A DNA stretch of 8,546 bases from JAIEPT01 sp038217425 (lineage in GTDB: Bacteria; Planctomycetota; Planctomycetia; Gemmatales; Gemmataceae): positions 1 through 8,546 of the forward strand of contig JBBQPM010000248.1 of assembly GCA_038217425.1 (NCBI GenBank), read 5' to 3'. A model generated the notes under the pieces. The model did not search any database, was not told the origin of the DNA, and saw only the letters and a program-made list of their open reading frames with translations. Below, one piece after another: positions 1 to 6,976 of the stretch. Numbering within the stretch: the stretch's first letter is position 1; every line of letters starts with the position of its first letter. The position numbers were made by a program, and so were the translations under genes.

Positions 1-582
1 GGGCAAACAAACGGGCGCCAGCGAACAAGCTCGACAAAGCCGTTCGTTCTCGGCAATGGGGGGCCGTTCGACCGATTCGCGAAGTCGGCGAGCGAGCGCA
101 ATCGCCTCGTGCAATTCAGCCCGCGCCGGGCCATCGATGGGAACGCGCACGGTGACGTTGGCGGCATGATAGCGAACGCGTCCCTCGGCGATCGGCTGCC
201 CCAGCGATTCTTCCACGAGAAGCGCATACGCGGCGACCTGGATGCGATCGGAGGGCCAAGCTTCCGCGGCGCCCTCGGCCGAGCGCGCCGGCTTACCCCG
301 TTTGTGTTCGTAGGGGAGATAGGAGCCGTCGCGGCGCCGGAGGCAATCGACTTTGCCGACCAAGCCCAGCGTCTCGCTCGCCAATTCGAGACTGACGGCT
401 TCCGCGTCTTCGCCTGCTTCGAGCGAGGCGTGAAGCTCGCGACCGGCAAAGACGCGATGATCCGCGACGCGAATCTCCTCGACCTCTTCGAGATAGAAGA
501 GCCGAGGACAATACGCGAGAGCATGCAGAGCCATGACGCGCACGGGCGTGGCATGAGAATCGAGAACCGGCAGGGCGATCAT
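1..582 (-). CDS. cas4-cas1: Cas4 nuclease domain, probably of a Cas4-Cas1 fusion (partial, runs off the left edge)
   Basis: The frame opens with ATG at 582-580 and stays open for 194 codons to the window edge. The visible part is a complete Cas4 (RecB-like, PD-(D/E)XK) exonuclease domain. It has an early cysteine (C24 in ALAYCPRLFY), the active-site aspartate D79 (GKVD), the E92-H-K94 pair, the Q115 to Y119 motif, and a C-terminal cysteine cluster C183, C186 and C192. With C24, these cysteines would hold a 4Fe-4S cluster. In this family Cas4 trims prespacer ends and selects PAM-bearing spacers. No stop follows the last cysteine, and the local sequence CSLAPVCLP resembles the linker entry of Cas4-Cas1 fusions, so a Cas1 integrase domain is inferred beyond base 1. 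A standalone Cas4 ending just outside the window is the alternative. The ATG overlaps the cas5 stop as ATGA and has AAGAAGG six bases upstream. Confidence 0.9.
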   Translation of the reverse strand, partial: MIALPVLDSHATPVRVMALHALAYCPRLFYLEEVEEIRVADHRVFAGRELHASLEAGEDAEAVSLELASETLGLVGKVDCLRRRDGSYLPYEHKRGKPARSAEGAAEAWPSDRIQVAAYALLVEESLGQPIAEGRVRYHAANVTVRVPIDGPARAELHEAIALARRLRESVERPPIAENERLCRACSLAPVCLP

Positions 583-1373
583 GGATGGCCTTCTTTTTCA
601 GGTGCGATGATAGGCATTCGTTCAACCGGCGGACGTTGAACGGGACCCGGTTCAAGATTTCCAGTGGCGTAGCGCGTACCGGCGGATCCGACATGATCGA
701 CCCAGACGGGAAGAGTGAACCGGCCACGCTCGGCGAGGAGGAATGTTAGTCCGGTCCGATTGATCAGCCGCTCGGCGGTCTTTCCTTCGACGAGATTGAC
801 TTCGTCTACCAGGTGTGTGCTTTCGCCAAGAGACAGACCGCCGTACCGCTGGACAGAAGCGGGGTCCAACAGAGCGCCGCGGACGCGCACTTCCAGCGCA
901 AGGCCTCCCGCCGGTTCACTGGACGAATCTAGCCAGACAACGAGCGGGACGAAAGGCTCCTGCGCGGACGGTCCGGTGAGGAGCTGCTGATAATCCGGAC
1001 GCGCGTTGGTCCCGGCACCTTGCCCAATTGCGAAGTCAGGGTTAGGCCATCCCTGGGCCAAGACCCATTTGACGAACGCATCCCGAGTTTTTTTCTGTGT
1101 CGATACAACGTGGTGTTTGCCATTCGGATCGACGTAGTAGTTACGGTCTTTGCATCGCCAAACGGTGCGCAGGACGACACTCGTCTGAGGGCGACTGAGC
1201 AGCGTGGGTGCGACCCGGCAGCCTGCATGTCGGGCGCGGCGCGTCTCGCCGACCAGCGACAGCAGGAAGCCATAGCACGTCGTCGGCGGCGGCAGCGATT
1301 CGGTCTCCAGATACTCCCTCGCCAGACCCTTGCGGAAGCAGGCCACGGGGACGGTGACGTACACACCAATCAT
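579..1373 (-). CDS. cas5: Cas5/DevS (Cmx5-type) Cascade subunit
   Basis: This 264-residue protein is Cas5 of the DevS/Cmx5 kind. Cas5 caps the 5' handle of the crRNA and joins Cas8 to the Cas7 backbone in Cascade. The N-terminus (MIGVYVTVPVACFRKG) starts with the first beta strand of a RAMP fold. It is followed at residues 28-43 by the family signature PPPTTCYGFLLSLVGE, the proline/glycine-rich helix start typical of Cas5. A later RYGGLSLGESTHLVDEV stretch (about 177-193) matches the second conserved block. No separate catalytic role is expected because cas6 is present. The start is well set: ATG lies three bases after the cas7 stop and has AGAAGGAG just upstream, inside the end of cas7. The stop overlaps the cas4 start by four bases (ATGA). 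The family call rests on recognised motifs and on operon position. Confidence 0.9.
   Translation of the reverse strand: MIGVYVTVPVACFRKGLAREYLETESLPPPTTCYGFLLSLVGETRRARHAGCRVAPTLLSRPQTSVVLRTVWRCKDRNYYVDPNGKHHVVSTQKKTRDAFVKWVLAQGWPNPDFAIGQGAGTNARPDYQQLLTGPSAQEPFVPLVVWLDSSSEPAGGLALEVRVRGALLDPASVQRYGGLSLGESTHLVDEVNLVEGKTAERLINRTGLTFLLAERGRFTLPVWVDHVGSAGTRYATGNLEPGPVQRPPVERMPIIAPEKEGHP
589..595 (-). promoter_or_regulatory. Ribosome-binding site of cas4(-cas1)
   Basis: AAGAAGG on the minus strand lies six bases from the ATG at 582, inside the last codons of cas5. It supports the ATGA-overlapping start. Confidence 0.75.
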
Positions 1374-1376
1374 GGA

Positions 1377-2348
1377 TCACTCCTTCTTGTTGAGGGCGGC
1401 GGTGATCCGTTTGATCGCTTCTGCGCACGCGGCCTTGATTCCCGATAGTCCCGTCACACCTGCAATGTCGATGCCGGCGACAATCAGTTCCTTGGCGTCG
1501 ATATCGCCGGCCGAGACACGAGCTACCAACCGGGGTGCGGCGATGGTCTTGCCATTGTCCAGTGTGTCGAAGCAGTAGAGGAACCGTGGGGCGGGGTCTT
1601 CTGTGATGCGAAAGACGACGGCGTCGGGCGAGAAGTCGAACAGGAATCGGCCGTGGTTGCCAGCCACCGTGCCGAGATTGCATAGTGCCTCGATCGCCTT
1701 GGCGGCGCGCGACTTGTCGCGAAGTCGTTCTGGCGTCAGGGCGATACCGTACTGGTAGCGCGTGGCATGGACCTCCGTCCCATAGGGAACGGGGTGCTCC
1801 GTTCCTTTCTTGGCAGCGCTAGGCGTTGCCATCGGCGAGGCCGCGTTAAAAGTAACGTCCCCAGCCCACGCTGTCAGGGAGATCGCTCGCGTCACTTCGA
1901 GCGGCGACCGGCGCGTCGTTGCTGTGCCTTTGATCTTTTTTGCCTTGTTCGCGTTTCCTTTTTTCACTTCTGCTTCTTTCGTATCGGCGTCGGTCTCTTC
2001 TGCCTCCTCCTTTCCCGCTTCTGCCGCCATGAAGCCGAGAAGGTCATCATCGATAAAACCGGAGTAGGCCCCGTCCGCCCATTTCGCGAACTCGACATCA
2101 ACGTCTCGCCCGCTCCTCCATTCGTTGCGACGGAGGTCTTCGTTCCAGGTTCGATTAGTGCCATTTGCTTCTGCGAGCGCGATCCGGCGCCTGAGGGCGA
2201 AACGGATCGCTTCCGCGCTTACAGTGCTGTGCGTCTCGCCCATCCAGATGAGCTTCTGCAGGGTCGTGATGTTTCCCTCATTCTCGGCGCGATTATTGGC
2301 GGCAATGCCGAATGGGGTCACGAAGTTCGCGAACACATGTAGACTCAT
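1377..2348 (-). CDS. cas7: Cas7/DevR (Cst2/DevR family) Cascade backbone subunit
   Basis: This 323-residue protein is Cas7 of the DevR/Cst2 family, which polymerises along the crRNA spacer to form the Cascade backbone. Recognisable blocks are the N-terminal SLHVFANFVTPFG strand, the AENEGNITTLQKLIWMGE segment, and FIDDDLLGFMAA (about 98-109). The core resumes with RRSPLEVTRAISLTAWAGDVTFN (about 146-168), followed by ATRYQYGIALTPE (195-207). Residues 109-147 between these blocks are a highly charged low-complexity insertion, acidic in its first half and lysine-rich in its second, probably a disordered loop. Its codons include A- and T-rich runs unlike the surrounding gene. The start overlaps the cas8 stop as ATGA, with AAGGAG eight bases upstream. 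In Myxococcus xanthus the homologue DevR is required for sporulation; here the context is an ordinary cas operon. Confidence 0.93.
   Translation of the reverse strand: MSLHVFANFVTPFGIAANNRAENEGNITTLQKLIWMGETHSTVSAEAIRFALRRRIALAEANGTNRTWNEDLRRNEWRSGRDVDVEFAKWADGAYSGFIDDDLLGFMAAEAGKEEAEETDADTKEAEVKKGNANKAKKIKGTATTRRSPLEVTRAISLTAWAGDVTFNAASPMATPSAAKKGTEHPVPYGTEVHATRYQYGIALTPERLRDKSRAAKAIEALCNLGTVAGNHGRFLFDFSPDAVVFRITEDPAPRFLYCFDTLDNGKTIAAPRLVARVSAGDIDAKELIVAGIDIAGVTGLSGIKAACAEAIKRITAALNKKE
1380..1387 (-). promoter_or_regulatory. Ribosome-binding site of cas5
   Basis: AGAAGGAG on the minus strand ends six bases before the cas5 ATG and overlaps the last codons of cas7. It is the strongest Shine-Dalgarno match of the operon and fixes the cas5 start. 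Confidence 0.8.
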
Positions 2349-2746
2349 GGAACGTTCTCCTTGGGGGTGTCGGTGGACTCGGTTTGGTTGTCATCGGCGC
2401 CGCGGCCAACATAGCTGGCCAGCGCAAGCAATCCCAGGTCACGGGCGAGTTGCCAGTCTCGGCGAATGATCGGGAGCGCAGTCGCCCAGCCTTCGCGCAA
2501 GACGGGGTTGTTGCCGCCCCGGCTGAATAGGTCCATCAAAGTGAAACGGGCCTGTGCCTCTGTCTTCGCCCCGGCAAGATCGAGACGGAGCTTCTCGCGG
2601 AACCGCTCCATGCGGTTTTGCATACCAACCGCGTTGTTCTTGTTCTCGGCCGCGATCTGGCCGTAGCGCATCAGGATCGCTTGATGGACGGCTTGGACGA
2701 CAAGCTTCTCGCCCTCATGGTCCCACATCTTCGGGTCCTCGATCAT
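2345..2746 (-). other. Possible internal translation product of cas8 (Cas11-like small subunit)
   Basis: Inside cas8, in frame, the codon for M423 (2746-2744) has AAAGGGG (complement of 2756-2762) nine bases upstream. M429 (2728-2726) has GAGG (complement of 2737-2740) eight bases upstream. Starting there would give 133 or 127 residues made of the helical C-terminal part of Cas8, a size typical of Cas11. Separate translation of Cas11 from within cas8 is known for several type I subtypes (I-B, I-C and I-D). This operon lacks a cse2/csa5-type small-subunit gene. Expression from these sites is inference; chance purine runs are common in such DNA. Confidence 0.35.
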
Positions 2747-4012
2747 GGCATGGAGCCCCTTTCGTACTTCGGGATAGTTCAACTGGTTGCGGTATGGCTT
2801 ATCGGTCGCAGGGTTCATTTTGGTCATCAGCTTCACAAACCCTGCGTGCCAAGGCCGGCCCAGGGCCAGGTTCTCGGCTATGAGCGGGCGGACGACGCTG
2901 TCAGAACGAAAAGACTCTTTCCGCTCCGTCACCACTTTGTTCCGCCCGCGGCCGGTACTTTCTGGGACCACACGGGAAACAATTTTGTTCGGCAAATGGT
3001 GGAGGGCCCGGTCGAATCGGTCGAGCAACTTGTCATCGGTCGAAACGGCGGTGATGTGGATGGTGGCGACGCGCGATTTCTGCTGGCTGGCCCATGCGGT
3101 CGGAGTAAAGGTCATCGAATAGCAACCCGGAACATGCATGCCGCGGGCAGCTTTGCGGCCTCTAAGCCGGACCTGCGCCTGCAGCGCCGCGTCCGCCGCG
3201 CTCCCGATCTGGCACTCCCGCGCCGCAGTCGGGGACATGGCCGGGCGGTCGAACACGAACTCAGTTAGGTCTTCGACCTCCGGCACGAGCAGTGCCGCGA
3301 CCCCGCGATTCACAGGAAGGGGCATGCATCCGATGAGGGCGAAGTACAGGGGCAGCATTCGCTCGGGCGGGTCTTCTGCCGCCGTGTCCGCCGTGAATGC
3401 CACATGCCGCACGACCGTGCCGGGGCTAAGCGGTCCGTCTACCTTGATCGTGTCGCAAATAAGAAAGCCGTCCTTGTCGGCAAACTCCTTCCACCCGTCT
3501 TGATGCTTGAAACTAGAACACTTGCGGTACTGTACGATCACGCCAGGCACGCCGTTGCCTTCGGGATCGTAGCTGACAGTCGTCGCTTCCTTGGGAGGCG
3601 CAAGTTTTCGAACTTTTCCGTGCTGGAGAAAGGTGAGCGTCAGCCCGGTTTGCAAGTCGGCCAGGACGGCCGCCGACGGTTCGACTGGAAACTGTCCGGG
3701 CAGCCAGATCAGACCGTCCGCGCGAATACTGAACGCGAACGCGAACAGTTTCTTCAGGTAGTCCCCGGCCTTCTCGGGCTTTCCGAACAGAAGCGTGATC
3801 GACTGCGACTCGATTCGCCACGGCGGCTGGTCGTCGTGGAACGGCGCCGGAAGTTTTGCCTTCGGCAGCCGGCCGTCGCGGTGTAGGTCTTCCATGACCT
3901 TGAGCGTGCAGGCCAGCCCACCCAGCCCGGCGCGGTGCAGGAGCGACATGCCGGGGGCAAAGAGGTTCATCGTCAGGTGGTCTGCGGCTGGCGGTTTTGT
4001 TACTTTCGCCAT
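2345..4012 (-). CDS. cas8: Cas8a1/Cmx8 (DevT-like) Cascade large subunit
   Basis: This 555-residue protein is the Cascade large subunit of the Cmx8 (DevT) family, which recognises the PAM and recruits Cas3. The best marker is the N-terminal LFAPGMSLLHRAGLGGLACTL stretch (17-37), equivalent to the hydrophobic 'KAGLAGL' block at the start of Cmx8 proteins. A SFRSDSVVRPLIAENLA segment lies near 367-383. From about 385 to the end the protein is largely predicted helical and polar, as expected for a fused small-subunit (Cas11-like) helical bundle, and it ends in a short acidic tail. The gene overlaps the end of cas3 by 13 bases and has GAGGTG upstream of its ATG (4017-4022). Its stop overlaps cas7 by four bases. 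Large subunits diverge fast, so the Cmx8 assignment depends on motif, length and position between cas3 and cas7. No separate small-subunit gene is present. Confidence 0.87.
   Translation of the reverse strand: MAKVTKPPAADHLTMNLFAPGMSLLHRAGLGGLACTLKVMEDLHRDGRLPKAKLPAPFHDDQPPWRIESQSITLLFGKPEKAGDYLKKLFAFAFSIRADGLIWLPGQFPVEPSAAVLADLQTGLTLTFLQHGKVRKLAPPKEATTVSYDPEGNGVPGVIVQYRKCSSFKHQDGWKEFADKDGFLICDTIKVDGPLSPGTVVRHVAFTADTAAEDPPERMLPLYFALIGCMPLPVNRGVAALLVPEVEDLTEFVFDRPAMSPTAARECQIGSAADAALQAQVRLRGRKAARGMHVPGCYSMTFTPTAWASQQKSRVATIHITAVSTDDKLLDRFDRALHHLPNKIVSRVVPESTGRGRNKVVTERKESFRSDSVVRPLIAENLALGRPWHAGFVKLMTKMNPATDKPYRNQLNYPEVRKGLHAMIEDPKMWDHEGEKLVVQAVHQAILMRYGQIAAENKNNAVGMQNRMERFREKLRLDLAGAKTEAQARFTLMDLFSRGGNNPVLREGWATALPIIRRDWQLARDLGLLALASYVGRGADDNQTESTDTPKENVP
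2357..2362 (-). promoter_or_regulatory. Ribosome-binding site of cas7
   Basis: AAGGAG on the minus strand is eight bases from the cas7 ATG and inside the end of cas8. It fixes the start that overlaps the cas8 stop as ATGA and allows independent high expression of the multi-copy backbone subunit. Confidence 0.8.
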
Positions 4013-6279
4013 TGGGCACCTCGCATCGGGTCATAGATGATCGCATCCGCCGGAGCGACAGGGATGCCGCGCACGTGCGGCCAATAGTCCCAGCCTTTGC
4101 GAGGCGGCATGGGCAGTACGAGTCGCGACAAATCGGCTGGTTTGGCGTGCAGCCGCACAACGTCACATCGCATCAACACCGTCACGCCGGGCGTTCCTGC
4201 GCGAAGTTCTCGGATGTTCGTTTGCGGCCCGCCGTCGCGCCAAGCGCTTCCGATCAACTCCAGATCGTGGCCTCCTTCTTGTTCCCAGGCGTCGGCAAGT
4301 TGGCGCTGAGAGATGTTGTCGTCCGAGAGCTGGTCCAGCCATTTCTGGGCCGCGTCCAGGTCGGTTTGCTGGTATGGCAACGGGGCATCCGGTTGGACCA
4401 CGATAAATGGACGCGTCGGCGAGTTGGCCTCCGCCCTACGATTGAGGCGACCGAGTCGCTGGATCAGAGCCGGCACGGGAGCTAGATCCGTAACGAGCAA
4501 TTCGGCCGAAAGATCAAGCGACATTTCCGCAACCTGAGAACACACTGCTAGGGCCGGACCGCTCCCCTTGAACGCCGCGATCACGTCCGCGTGGCGTCGA
4601 ACTCGGTCCTCGTATTTGAATCGGCTGTGGTAGATAAGCGGATTGCAGGCGGCCATTCGGTCGGCAGCGTCGGTGACGCGGCCGACGGTGTTGCAAACCC
4701 AGAGCACCTTGCCGCCGCGGTCGAGGGTTTCGTTGACCGACGGCGCCGGATCGCCGCCCGGTGCGACGCCCTTGCGATAACGTGGCCGACCTTCCAGTTC
4801 TGCCGGGCCCGGAATCGCGTCGAGGGTACCGAGAATTCCTCGTAGCGCTTCCTCGCGTACGTTTGGCAGGCTCGCCGTCATGAGAAGGACGGGCAGCCCT
4901 GGCAAGTCGCGAATGAAACGCAGCAGCGTTCCAAACAGGAGGTCGTCGTAAGCGTGGATTTCGTCGAACACGAACGCCGACTGGGCCAGCGCCGGCCACC
5001 CGAACAACCCGCGCCGGTTGTTCTGCACCAGCCCAAGCACCGTATCGACGGTGCAAGCGACCACGGGCGTCTTCCATGCCCGCAGGGAATCGAGACGACG
5101 GGCCTCGTCAAACGGGTCCACGTCTCTGTCCGTCCCCAGAATCAGTTCGAAGTCAACTTCCGACCGGCCGTGGAACAGGTTGGCTCCGACGCGCGGCGTC
5201 TTCTCCGCTTCGTCGAACAAATAGTCCCGGAAACCTTCGGTTGTGGTGCCGGTGGTCGGATAGCAGAAGTAGAGTCGGCGCGTCGGGTGATTCCTCGCCG
5301 CCCACATGTACGCGGCAAGCGTCTTTCCGCTCCCGCAGCCGGCCTTGCAATAAGTCACGCGCCCGTCCGACGCCGCAACAGCCTGTTGAAATCGGTCTCG
5401 GGCGGCAGCATCCACGTGCGAGCCACCCTTCAATTTCGCGTCCTCGAGACGATAATCGACGACCGCCGAGAGGTCACCCGGCTTCGGCTGGTCCGCGAAT
5501 GCGCGTTCGATCCAATTCCAGCGATCGCGATCGTCTGGCAGCGCTATCGGCAGCGCCGACCCGGCCACGTCCGCCGCAATGAGACAGCTTTTGACTGCCG
5601 GCACGAGGCTTGCTTCGGGCAAGCGTTTGAGTCGATCCCACACACGCGCGGCCCTGCGCTTCCATTCGGTTAATCCGGCGACCACCTCGCCACTATCGCC
5701 AAGTGTGAGCCTGGCCGTCGCGGGCCGAGGGGGCGGCAGACGACCGAACGTAGTCCCGAGCCATTCGAGCGCGGCCGTAAAATCCTCGTGACCGAAAAGG
5801 AGTTGAATGTCCACCCCCGATCCGTCCGGCGACCGTGATGGCGGGCTGGAATGGTCTAAAGCGGGATGATGCCCAGCGACGGCCCATTCCACGATGGCGA
5901 AGTCTATCTCGCTCCCGGCGACGGCAGAAAGGAGCCAATCACGGAGGTTTCGAAGCATAAGCACCGTCACCCACTCATGCCGCAAACCCTGGGGATTGGT
6001 CCGGACATCCCGTTCGCCCCGGACCATCGTTTGAAAGTGGTCGTTCGCCTTCCCTAGATCGTGAACTGCCGCTGCGAGCAGCACGCACCAACGAAACCGA
6101 TCGAGATATTGCGACTCTTTCAATCCAAGGGCCGCGAGTTGATCGGCCGCAGTCGAATCCAGAATCTTCTCTGCAGCGTGATATACGTCCGCCAAATGGC
6201 CGGGCAGGACCATCGACGACGAAATTTCGGGTTTGTCGTCACGTTTGCTCTTGGCCCATAATCGTTTTGGGTCCATCAT
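4000..6279 (-). CDS. cas3: Cas3 HD nuclease-helicase
   Basis: This 759-residue protein is a fused Cas3, which unwinds and degrades target DNA after Cascade binding. The N-terminal HD nuclease has H28 (PGH), the H73-D74 pair (AVHDLGK), H101 (LRHE), H137-H138 (AGHH) and D237 (AADVAGS), so all metal-ligand motifs look intact. The superfamily 2 helicase follows, with Walker A GCGSGKT (314-320), motif II DEIH (439-442), motif III TAS (468-470), the EMSLD block (585-589) and motif VI QRLGRLNRR (607-615). A C-terminal domain of roughly 140 residues ends the protein. Its first two codons are both ATG. The upstream ATG overlaps the cas6 stop as ATGA and is five bases from AAGGAG; the second is eight bases away and equally plausible. 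The gene ends inside the first codons of cas8, a 13-base overlap. HD and helicase sit in one chain, and no split cas3'' gene is seen. Confidence 0.96.
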   Translation of the reverse strand: MMDPKRLWAKSKRDDKPEISSSMVLPGHLADVYHAAEKILDSTAADQLAALGLKESQYLDRFRWCVLLAAAVHDLGKANDHFQTMVRGERDVRTNPQGLRHEWVTVLMLRNLRDWLLSAVAGSEIDFAIVEWAVAGHHPALDHSSPPSRSPDGSGVDIQLLFGHEDFTAALEWLGTTFGRLPPPRPATARLTLGDSGEVVAGLTEWKRRAARVWDRLKRLPEASLVPAVKSCLIAADVAGSALPIALPDDRDRWNWIERAFADQPKPGDLSAVVDYRLEDAKLKGGSHVDAAARDRFQQAVAASDGRVTYCKAGCGSGKTLAAYMWAARNHPTRRLYFCYPTTGTTTEGFRDYLFDEAEKTPRVGANLFHGRSEVDFELILGTDRDVDPFDEARRLDSLRAWKTPVVACTVDTVLGLVQNNRRGLFGWPALAQSAFVFDEIHAYDDLLFGTLLRFIRDLPGLPVLLMTASLPNVREEALRGILGTLDAIPGPAELEGRPRYRKGVAPGGDPAPSVNETLDRGGKVLWVCNTVGRVTDAADRMAACNPLIYHSRFKYEDRVRRHADVIAAFKGSGPALAVCSQVAEMSLDLSAELLVTDLAPVPALIQRLGRLNRRAEANSPTRPFIVVQPDAPLPYQQTDLDAAQKWLDQLSDDNISQRQLADAWEQEGGHDLELIGSAWRDGGPQTNIRELRAGTPGVTVLMRCDVVRLHAKPADLSRLVLPMPPRKGWDYWPHVRGIPVAPADAIIYDPMRGAQWRK

Positions 6280-6962
6280 TTTGTCTCCTTCATCGCAACG
6301 AAGAACCCGCAGCCCATCTTCCCGCGGCCACCTACCCCTTGCTCTTGCAACTTCAGCGACTCTTCCGCCGTCAGTCCCTCAACCAAAACCGTGAACCCCA
6401 CAATCGTCTTGCCGTGAATGCGCATCACATGCCGCCGCGGCTCGCCGGCGTGCGGGCCGACCTCGTGCAACGGCAAATTCGCGATGCCGGCAATGCCTTG
6501 CCGCTCCAATTCATTCCGGACGGCCCCCAAAAACTCGATAGGTTCCTGGTATCGTTTCGTCCGCGAGAAATCTCGGCTTCTCTTGTCGCCTGGGTCGCTT
6601 CGCGGGCTGCTCGCCTTGATGATGACCATGCGGGCAATCAGATTCGGTGCAGGGATCAGGCTCAGGACGTTCGGCACTCCCAGGCGAATCGCGTGGCCCG
6701 CGACGTCGAACGTTTTGCCCGCGAGCGGCAGGGTCAGCGGAATCTGCTCGGCCGGTAACCGAATTCGCAACCGCGAGAACTGCGTCTCGAGCCGCAGCAT
6801 TCCCTTGTCAGCGTAGGTGCCGCGCACGGGCCCGATGCGAACCGTCGCGGAGCCGTCATGCATCGCCGGTTGCGCCTTCGAAAGGGCTGCGTAGAGAGCG
6901 TAACCGTGATCGCTCGGCAACGCCGCGCCGAGCACAGGAAACTGAAGTTCAATCATGGACAT
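6276..6962 (-). CDS. cas6: Cas6 (Cmx6-type) crRNA-processing endoribonuclease
   Basis: This 228-residue protein matches the Cas6/Cmx6 family, which cuts the CRISPR transcript inside each repeat to give mature crRNAs. It has the N-terminal LPSDHGYALYAALS block (15-28), an IGPVRGTY strand (43-50), and a LIPAPNLIARMVIIK segment (102-116). A C-terminal glycine-rich loop, QGVGGRGKMGCGF (208-220), is the hallmark of Cas6 and other RAMP proteins. H19 is the best candidate for a catalytic general base; H178 and H183 are others, and the choice cannot be made from sequence alone. The start used has AAGG eight bases upstream. A second in-frame ATG two codons later is poorly spaced. The gene lies 14 bases after the regulator and overlaps cas3 by four bases. 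A basic segment, KRSRDFSRTKR (127-137), may contact RNA. Confidence 0.9.
   Translation of the reverse strand: MSMIELQFPVLGAALPSDHGYALYAALSKAQPAMHDGSATVRIGPVRGTYADKGMLRLETQFSRLRIRLPAEQIPLTLPLAGKTFDVAGHAIRLGVPNVLSLIPAPNLIARMVIIKASSPRSDPGDKRSRDFSRTKRYQEPIEFLGAVRNELERQGIAGIANLPLHEVGPHAGEPRRHVMRIHGKTIVGFTVLVEGLTAEESLKLQEQGVGGRGKMGCGFFVAMKETK
6285..6290 (-). promoter_or_regulatory. Ribosome-binding site of cas3
   Basis: AAGGAG on the minus strand lies five bases before the first of two adjacent ATG codons and eight before the second. Spacing alone slightly favours the second ATG, while the ATGA overlap with cas6 fits the first. The difference is one residue. Confidence 0.75.
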
Positions 6963-6976
6963 GAGGATGACCTTAA

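Noticed and set aside
109..639. 176-codon plus-strand reading frame
   Set aside because: It lies opposite cas4 and the end of cas5, which have clear family motifs. The protein has no recognisable features, and long antisense frames are expected in G+C-rich genes.
2618..3268. 216-codon plus-strand reading frame opposite cas8
   Set aside because: No family motifs, and no ribosome-binding site that stands out. The opposite strand encodes cas8 with overlaps at both ends that fit the operon.
4954..5673. 239-codon plus-strand frame opposite cas3
   Set aside because: It is the antisense of the Cas3 helicase core, whose Walker A and DEIH motifs prove the minus-strand reading.
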